A DNA stretch of 64,000 nt. Source: Tubiluchus corallicola (Eukaryota; Priapulida; Priapulimorpha; Priapulimorphida; Tubiluchidae). Below are positions 55,911-64,000 of the stretch, piece after piece (within the stretch, counting starts at the first letter, position 1; the number at the start of each line of letters is the position of its first letter). Under the pieces are notes generated by a model, which worked only from the letters and a program-made list of their open reading frames with translations, did no database searches and had not been told where the DNA came from. Both the position numbers and the translations under genes were made by a program. Where the stretch lies: assembly GCA_030141605.1 (NCBI GenBank), contig JAQGDQ010000380.1, forward strand, positions 147,501 through 211,500, read 5' to 3'.

Positions 55911-55948
55911 TCAGGGTTATAATATGTTGATAAATGAGTTTGAACGTC

Positions 55949-58255
55949 GTACTTAAATTACATCCCTAGGGCATATCATGCCGTGCTATGTCGATGTCGA
56001 ATTTCCCACTCAGTTAAACCATTTGGTACTTAAATTATATCCCTAGTGCATATCATGCCGTGCTATGTCAATGTAGAATTTCCCACTCAGTTAAACCATT
56101 TGGTACTTAAATTACATCCCTAGGGCATATCATGCCGTGCTATGTCAATGTCGAATTTCCCACTCAGTTAAACCATTTGGTACTTAAATTACATCCCTAG
56201 GGCATATCATGCCGTGCTATGTCAATGTAGAATTTCCCACTCAGTTAAACCATTTGGTACTTAAATTACATCCCTAGGGCATATCATGCCGTGCTATGTC
56301 AATGTAGAATTTCCCACTCAGTTAAACCATTTGGTACTTAAATTACATCCCTAGGGCATATCATGCCATGCTATGTCGATGTCGAATTTCCCACTCAGTT
56401 AAACCATTTGGTACTTAAATTACATCCCTAGGGCATATCATGCCGTGCTATGTCGATGTAGAATTTCCCACTCAGTTAAACCATTTGGTACTTAAATTAT
56501 ATCCCTAGGGCATATCATGCCGTGCTATGTCGATGTAGAATTTCCCACTCAGTTAAACCATTTGGTACTTAAATTACATCCCTAGGGCATATCATGCCAT
56601 GCTATGTCGATGTAGAATTTCCCACTCAGTTAAACCATTTGGTACTTAAATTACATCCCTAGGGCATATCATGCCATGCTATGTCGATGTAGAATTTCCC
56701 ACTCAGTTAAACCATTTGGTACTTAAATTACATCCCTAGGGCATATCATGCCGTGCTATGTCAGTGAATTTCATCATTAAACCATTTGGTACAAATTAAT
56801 CCTAGGCATCAGCTGCTATGTCGATGTAGAATTTCACTCAGTTAAACCATTTGGTACTTAAATTACATCCCTAGGGCATATCATGCCGTGCTATGTCGAT
56901 GTCGAATTTCCCACTCAGTTAAACCAACAAAAACCCACAACACCCACAAACACCAAAACCAACAAAAACCCACAACACCCACAAACACCAAAACCAACAA
57001 AACACCCACAACACCCACAAACCCACCAAAACCAACAAAAACCCACAACACCCACAAAACCCACCAAAACCAACAAAAACCCACAACACCCACAAAACCC
57101 ACCAAACCAGTACTTAAATTACATCCCTAGGGCATATCATGCCATGCTATGTCATGTAGAATTTCCCACTCAGTTAAACCATTTGGTACTTAAATTACAT
57201 CCCTAGGGCATATCATGCCATGCTATGTCAATGTAGAATTTCCCACTCAGTTAAACCATTTGGTACTTAAATTACATCCCTAGGGCATATCATGCCGTGC
57301 TATGTCAATGTAGAATTTCCCACTCAGTTAAACCATTTGGTACTTAAATTACATCCCTAGGGCATATCATGCCATGCTATGTCAATGTAGAATTTCCCAC
57401 TCAGTTAAACCATTTGGTACTTAAATTACATCCCTAGGGCATATCATGCCATGCTATGTCAATGTAGAATTTCCCACTCAGTTAAACCATTTGGTACTTA
57501 AATTACATCCCTAGGGCATATCATGCCATGCTATGTCAATGTAGAATTTCCCACTCAGTTAAACCATTTGGTACTTAAATTACATCCCTAGGGCATATCA
57601 TGCCATGCTATGTCAATGTAGAATTTCCCACTTAGTTGAACCATTTGGTACTTAAATTACATCCCTAGTTCCTACCATGTCGTGCTATGTCAATGTAGAA
57701 TTTTACACTTAATTAAGTCAGTTCGTACTTAAATTACACCCCTAATCCGTACAAGGTCGTGCTATGTCAATGTAGAATTTTACACTTAATTAAGTCAGTT
57801 CGTACTTAAATTACACCCCTAGTCCGTACAAGGTCGTGCTATGTCAATGTAGAATTTACACTTAATTAAGTCAGTTCGTACTTAAATTACACCCCTAGTA
57901 CCTAACATGTTGTGCTATGTCAATGTAGAATTTTACACTTAATTAAGTCAGTTCGTACTTAAATTACACCCCTAGTCCATACAAGGTCGTGCTATGTCAA
58001 TGTAGAATTTTACACTTAATTAAGTCAGTATGTACTTAAATTACACCCCTAGTCCGTACAAGGTCGTGCTATGTCAATGTAGAATTTTACACTTAATTAA
58101 GTCAGTATGTACTTAAATTACACCCCTAGTCCGTACAAGGTCGTGCTATGTCAAGGTAGAATTTTACACTTAATTAAGTCAGTATGTACTTAAATTACAC
58201 CCCTAGTCCGTACAAGGTCGTGCTATGTCAATGTAGAATTTTACACTTAATTAAG
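55949..58255. repeat. 77-bp tandem array, about 28 copies, two subfamilies
   Basis: Begins 39 nt after the receptor stop codon. Units to about 57655 read gtacttaaattacatcccta, gggcatatcatgcc, cccactcagttaaacc. From about 57660 they read acacccctagtccgtacaag, ttttacacttaattaagtca. No AATAAA separates the stop from the array, so the receptor 3' UTR may run through it. Confidence 0.95.
56927..57108. repeat. A/C-only insertion inside the 77-bp array
   Basis: About 180 bp of only A and C on the + strand (aacaaaaacccacaacaccc and variants), interrupting one unit after cagttaaacc. The array resumes at agtacttaaatt. Confidence 0.9.
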
Positions 58256-58552
58256 TACTACCACTGAGATAATTTTTTTTTAAATTTATTGAAAATGTAA
58301 AACATAATTATTCTCATCTTATAAGTAAATAGTAGTGGGATTTGATATTAGGTAAATAAATTTACGGGTCGCTGACCTAATTTTACTCCTACGCGCTCTG
58401 TTTACATTTATTTATTTACATCTTGTTTACCAATTCCTACATTGTCGTAGCTTAATAGCTGAAATATACCTAAGTGAGTAGACGGCAAAATTGACGATAT
58501 CATCAGTAAATAATTTCGGTACTTCAAATGTGATGCACTCCACAAACAATAT

Positions 58553-58926
<374 letters not shown>

Positions 58927-59016
58927 CATTATTGAGCACTGATCTTGCAACAGCAAATTTGGATAGAAGAGATGAAAATTTCAAATGTAAATAAAAGCAA
59001 AAGTGCACAGACTTAC

Positions 59017-59074
59017 CAATCTCACAGTCATTACCGGTGTATCCTGGATCGCATACACAGTAGTAATCATCAAC
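59017..59074 (-). CDS. EGF-repeat protein, next exon: second half of EGF 20
   Basis: Acceptor cattttctag|GTTGAT, phase 0 in; donor GATTG|gtaagt, phase 1 out; 58 nt. It reads VDDYYCVCDPGYTGNDCEI, which completes the EGF left open at FDE in the 2.2-kb exon, giving CFDEVDDYYCVC across the join. I could not find the following exon between here and 55911, so the 3' end of the gene is unresolved. Confidence 0.82.
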
Positions 59075-59814
59075 CTAGAAAATGAAGATTTGTGAATAAA
59101 TATAATTAGACATAACGTTACAAATGAAGTTTTTTAAAATCGTTTTAACAACTTATTTTTCCAACAGTTAATGCTACAGTTTTTCATCAACATCAAAGAT
59201 GAGAATTCTATTCTCGCATTCTAGCATTCGACCAAAGTTTGTAAAAACGATGTATCAGTATTCTAATGACTGCATTAGCCCTTCATTTGTTTAACCCTCA
59301 TTGGCAGGCCTGGATTGGGGTCTCTAAGCTAATACCCACTAACTCGCCCGCATAGGCACTCAAATCTTTAATGTTTTTTACTCGTGATATATTTTAGCAA
59401 ACATCTACACGGCTTGAAGTAAACAAATTACAAATTCTTTAAATAAACAAGAATGGCTCATTTCTTCTCAATAAAAATATTCTTTAAGACATGCCACAAT
59501 TTTGCTATTTATTGCAAACGAAATTAGCTCATATTTCAACACAACCGTAAGTAAGAAAAACAGAATTTTTTACAAAATGTTTACCAATTTTGAGAGGCCC
59601 TAGGCTCAGAGATGAGAATGACAAATTGCAAAAAACTCTGAAACAGGCCGGGGCTTTGAGGACCGTGTAGGCCCCCATGGGGGTTCAAGGGGCAAAGCCC
59701 CCTTTGCAGCCAGCAACAAATTGCAAATTTGTGACCATAGAAAGCCTCTAAGTGGACTTAAAATATCAGTTACCTTGTTTCATGCATAATTTAAAATACC
59801 CAACTATCAAGGAT
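59075..59814. other. EGF-gene intron, mostly unassigned
   Basis: A GC-rich palindromic patch (gggggttcaaggggcaaagc, then cccccttt) at about 59677-59706 resembles a transposon end, but no partner was found. Confidence 0.45.
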
Positions 59815-60020
59815 ACATGATACCTAATTGTCTCAAAAACGCCCAAGTGCTGGCTGCTCCTATGCAAAAGTATATAAAAACTGTCTGCAATTGACTCAAA
59901 TAACTCCGCACAATTGATTCTATATTTTTATACATAGAGATCTACACGTGGTTACACTGATGTACGTGATGTAAACAAAGTGACGGCCTGCCAACTAGCG
60001 GTCAGCTTGTGAAATAATGT
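59815..60020. mobile_element. MITE, family D, internal fragment
   Basis: Matches 50880-51070 (acctaattgtctcaaaaac, gtgacggcctgccaactagc). The terminal inverted repeats are missing. Confidence 0.65.
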
Positions 60021-60349
60021 ACTGGGTCCGTAAAAATTTTCTCAACGAATTTACGTGATTTACAAAAATGGCACTACTGGTCTTCCAAAAACGTATCCAT
60101 GGAAAATCCTCATCCCTGTAGGCTGCAACCTATACTAGTCTATATGATAACCCAGCCCTGCTCATTGGCTTGCATTGAAGAACCAATACTGCAGTGACAA
60201 ATACAGGGTTCCCACACAATTTTAAAATAAATTTCTCTGACTTTTCCATGACTTTTCCCTGACCAAATATTGATTTTCCATGACCAAGATAAGCAGAAAT
60301 TGCATTACCAGCATACATATTCAAACATTTTTGCGTATGGACATTCATA

Positions 60350-60812
60350 CATTCATACTGCTTTGCGAGTTACTGTCAGCAAGAAATTGAAAATTGCAGT
60401 TGCTGTGAGTTAATTTACTGTCTAGTGTGAATGCCTCGGTGAGTTACTCTCGACACTTCTCGCAGCAAATAGAGAAGTGAGTGTCGGCTCGCACTTACTG
60501 TCGGAGAGTAACTCGCAGAAGGTTTTTGCCACAACACCAACTGGCAAGTTACTCACTTCTCGCAGCAAATAGGAAGTGAGTGTCGCTCACACTTACTGTC
60601 AGAGAGTCACTTGCAGCAAGTTTTGTTCTCTAGTCTAAACATGCTTGCGAGTTACTTGGTGAGTTACTCTCGACGCTTCTCGCAGCGAATAGAGAAGTGA
60701 GTGTCAGCTCGCACTTACTGTCGGAGAGTAACTCTCAGAAGATTTTGCTTTCTAGTGTGTGACCACGCTTGTGAGTTACTTAGCAAGACAACTCACTAGT
60801 CTCAACACACCG
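60350..60812. mobile_element. MITE, family C, copy 3
   Basis: The interior of gagttactgtcagcaagaaa, gagaagtgagtgtcggctcg and inverted counterparts matches copy 1. The right end is actagtctcaacacaccg. The left end is degraded. Confidence 0.6.
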
Positions 60813-61009
60813 TATAGGATTACTTACTGACAACAAATATAAATTGCCAAAACTGATGGTAGAAATATATATCCTTAATAGATAATTAATAACTAATTAA
60901 GGCTAATCGTATAAAGGAGAGAACCATCTGAAGCATCACAGGTGTCTTAAAAACCCGAATGTAAATACCTCCTCCTATAATGAGGTAAACAACCAGAATC
61001 AATATGGTA

Positions 61010-61140
61010 ACTCAAACCGCCCAGAGCTAGCACTGAATTCAGGTCACCCACCCACTCACTACCCAGCCTAGGTGTTGCTTAACTTTGTCGCTAAACACAC
61101 ACATTGGCCGCCCTGTTATTCCCTCGCCCGCATTAATTTA
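61010..61140 (-). pseudogene. 5S rRNA-derived retroposon fragment (reverse)
   Basis: On the minus strand gttaagcaacacctaggctg, ggtagtgagtgggtgggtga, then cc parallels the 5S internal promoter (aagc, cctggttagta, ggatgggtgacc). Probably a SINE head. The rest of 60813-61569 is unassigned. Confidence 0.5.
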
Positions 61141-61569
61141 CTTTTACAAACCAATTATCTACGATAAACACTTGGAAACATTTTAGTACAAAGAATGTAA
61201 ATCAAAGAAAGAAAAGCAAAAAATAAAAACAGTAGAATTGGAGAAATAAACAAAAGCCCATGCAGTCGAATGTGACTTATTTCATCCGCAAGAGGAGTAC
61301 AATCATCATGAGCACACTGAAGACATTCAAACTCGGAGAAAACACCGAAATTTAAGCAAAGAATTCATTAGAAATGCAGTAAAATGCAAAATAAGGTGTA
61401 GCGCAGTTATTAATTAAGTGGTTAGAAGCAAGAAACAGCACATGCATCTCAGTGCGTTTCAATGGCGCGTGCAATTCAGCTCACTGCAAACTGGAATCAA
61501 GCATTGAAATGTACATAATCGCAATCATGATCAGACATGCGTTTACTGATTCTCTTACTGTTAATTTAC

Positions 61570-63780
61570 CTCATCAAAGCATTGTCCATTGACACATGGC
61601 AGTGGAGCACAGTCGTCTGTATCGATTTCACAGTTGACGCCCTCAAAACCGGATTCACACTCACAGTGGTATCCGTCGACATCGTCCACACACTGTCCGT
61701 TTACGCACGGATCTGAATTGCACTCGTCTATGTTGTTCTCGCAGTTTGTGCCGTCGTATCCTGCATCGCACTCGCAGCCGTACGCGTCAATGTAGTCGAT
61801 ACAAGTTCCGTGTAAGCACGGATCGCTTTCGCACTCGTCGATGTTGATGTCGCAATCCTTTCCGGAAAATCCCGGGTCGCAAGAGCACGAGTAATCGTCG
61901 ATCAGATCCGAGCAGCTGCCGTGGACGCACGGATCCGACTCGCATTCGTTGATGTCTTCCGAACAGGTCTTACCGGCGTATCCGGGTTGACAGATGCACT
62001 GGAAATCGTTCAGCAGATCCCTGCAAACTCCGTGAATGCACGGAAACGAGCTGCATTCATCGATTTCTTCGTCGCAGTTAACGCCTGTATACCCAGCCTC
62101 ACAATGACAAACATATTCGTTTATCAGATCCTCACAGTCACCGTGAACGCAGGGTTGAGATGCGCATTCGTCAACATTCGTCTCGCAGTTGCGGCCGACG
62201 AAGCCAGCAACACAGTCGCAGCGGTAGTTGTTTATGAGGTCTACGCAAGCAGCATCATTGTTACACGGCTCGGAAAGACATTCGTTGATTTCGCTTTCGC
62301 AATTGTCGCCGACGAAGCCAGGTAGACACTCGCATAGGTAACCATCCACCTTGTCAACACATTCGCCTTGAACACACGGATTTGACTGGCACTCATCGAT
62401 GTCTATCTCACAGTTGATGCCCGCATATCCAGGGTCACAGTGACACGTGTAATCGTTAACTTTGTCCTCGCAATTTCCGTGAACGCACGGGTTGGACTGA
62501 CACTCAATGACTTCCTCGTCACAATTAACGCCCACGTAACCGGGTAGACATACGCAACTGTAACTGTTGACCTTGTCGACACAGTCACCATGGATGCAAG
62601 GATCGCTGCTACACTCATCAATATTGACCTCGCAGTTGGTGCCAGTATAACCCGGTTCACAGTGGCAGACGTAACCGTTAATCCGGTCTTCGCAACTGCC
62701 GTGAAGACACGGTAACGAAAAGCATTCGTCAATGTCAATGTCGCAATGCACTCCGCTGAACCCGGGTTCACAGTGACACTGATATCCATTCACCAAATCT
62801 TCGCACTGGCCGTTTACGCAAGGCGAGGAAGCACACTCATCAACATCAATTTCGCATTGAACCCCGGCGTATCCAGCAACACAGTTACAAGTGTACCCAT
62901 TCACTTGGTCCGCACAACTCCCATGAATGCACGGGTCGGAACTGCATTCATCTACGTCAATCTCGCAGTGATCGCCGACGTAACCAGCATCGCAATGGCA
63001 GAGGTACGCATCAATGAGATCTTCGCATGTACCAAATACGCAAGGGTCAGGACTACACTCGTCGATGTTAATGTCGCATAGTATTCCGGCAAATCCGGGA
63101 GCGCAGTGACAGATGAAGCCATTGATACGATCTTCGCATTCGCCGTTCGCGCAAGGACTAGAACTACACTCATCAATGTCGATTTCGCAATGTTCTCCCG
63201 CGTAACCAGCATCGCAGCGACACAGGTAACCATTGACTAGATCTTCGCAGCTGCCGTGCTGACAGGGACCCGGAGCGCACTCGTTTATGTCAGTGCGGCA
63301 ACGGACGCCCGCGTAGCCTGCATCACAATGGCAAACGTAGCCGTTGATTAAGTCTTCACAAATTCCGTGTTCGCACGGGTCCGGATCGCACTCATTTATG
63401 TTAATTTCGCAAAGAACACCAGCGTAGCCGGCATCACAGTGGCACACGTATCCATCGCAGCCTCCGTGGACGCACGGATTCGAACTGCATTCATCAATGT
63501 TCGACTCGCACAAAGTCCCGGTAAATCCGGGGTCACAGTGGCAGGCAAACGCATTTATCAGGTCCTCGCAAGTGCCATGATGACAAGGATCAGATAAACA
63601 TTCGTCAATTTCTTCCTCGCAAAGAACGCCGGTATAACCCGGATCACACGTGCAATCAAACCCGTTTATTCTGTCGTGACACTGACCGTGTTGACAAGGA
63701 TTAGATGAACATTCGTCGACGTTGATATTGCAGTTGACGCCAGTGTAACCCGGATCACATATGCAGTTATACGCGTTCAC
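61570..63780 (-). CDS. Tandem calcium-binding EGF-repeat protein, 2.2-kb exon
   Basis: Internal exon, phase 0 at both ends (acceptor ctcgtgtag|GTGAAC; donor GATGAG|gtaaat). The 737 residues hold the C-terminal half of one EGF, 19 complete EGFs of about 37 residues, and the first half of a 20th. Each starts (I/V)(D/N)EC, the calcium-binding signature, and has Cx(D/N)x4(F/Y)xCxC, the beta-hydroxylation consensus. Most carry CxSxPC, the O-glucose consensus. Known: such arrays form rigid rods in Notch, fibrillin and fibropellin-type proteins. No LNR, TM or other domain is in the window, so Notch identity cannot be claimed. EGF 3 is four residues short. Confidence 0.9.
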
Positions 63781-64000
63781 CTACACGAGGTTAAAACAAA
63801 ACCGTGTCAAAAAAGCTGTGCACAACTACCAGCTAAAAGTGCAATACTGTACAACACTAATGCAAGCACGCGTAATTTAACGAAACTTAAAATTAGTAAA
63901 ATAGCATGCAGTGTGTATTCATACAAGGGCCGTTAATCCACCACCAAAATGAAGAGTGTAACTGCAATACGCATAACAACAACAGAGGAAGGTGCTGCCC
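63781..64000. other. EGF-gene intron to the window edge
   Basis: Non-coding sequence immediately 5' (minus strand) of the 2.2-kb EGF exon. No further EGF exon is seen. Confidence 0.6.

Noticed and set aside
61570-63780. Naming the EGF gene Notch, fibropellin or crumbs
   Set aside because: Only generic cbEGF repeats are visible. No LNR, laminin-G, transmembrane or intracellular domain is in the window.

Overview
The window is nuclear DNA of an invertebrate animal. The reasons are spliced genes with GT-AG introns, extracellular LRR and calcium-binding EGF domains, CR1/L2-like LINE 3' ends, tRNA- and 5S-derived retroposon fragments, a solo LTR, and many small DNA transposons. I cannot fix the phylum from sequence alone. 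Both genes run off the window, so no promoter or signal peptide is visible.

Gene 1 (+ strand, 321-55910, 5' end missing) encodes a giant single-pass LRR receptor. I could trace 33 exons by hand. Every splice phase agrees once one extra T at about 11881 is discounted, giving roughly 4,413 residues. The ectodomain is a string of ten LRRNT-LRR-LRRCT modules (the first partial) joined by Pro/Thr-rich linkers. It is followed by a short fibronectin-III-like segment, one transmembrane helix (55602-55682) and an acidic tail of about 75 residues. Modules 1, 2, 9 and 10 are split into many small exons. Modules 3-8 are carried largely by long exons, including two of about 2.6 kb. Ten smaller coding exons are missed by a simple ORF scan and were placed from splice sites, phase and LRR pattern.

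Gene 2 (- strand, 63780 down to 59017, open at both ends) encodes tandem calcium-binding EGF repeats. One 2.2-kb exon holds 19 complete repeats and a 58-nt exon completes the 20th. It is convergent with gene 1. A 2.3-kb array of 77-bp repeats and a 370-bp trinucleotide tract lie between them.

The introns of gene 1 are the most unusual part. They hold more than a dozen minisatellite arrays. Several start from, or run into, a splice junction: one array has amplified the last 47 nt of an exon plus its 5' splice site about 28 times, and others repeat the region of a 3' splice site. Small DNA transposons flanked by TTAA end 9-72 nt upstream of seven exons, and in three introns they make up most of the intron. 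One LINE insertion begins at the second base of a 5' splice site, and one intron uses a GC donor. The gene therefore looks like an internally repeated receptor whose introns are being rewritten by tandem duplication and transposons at their edges.
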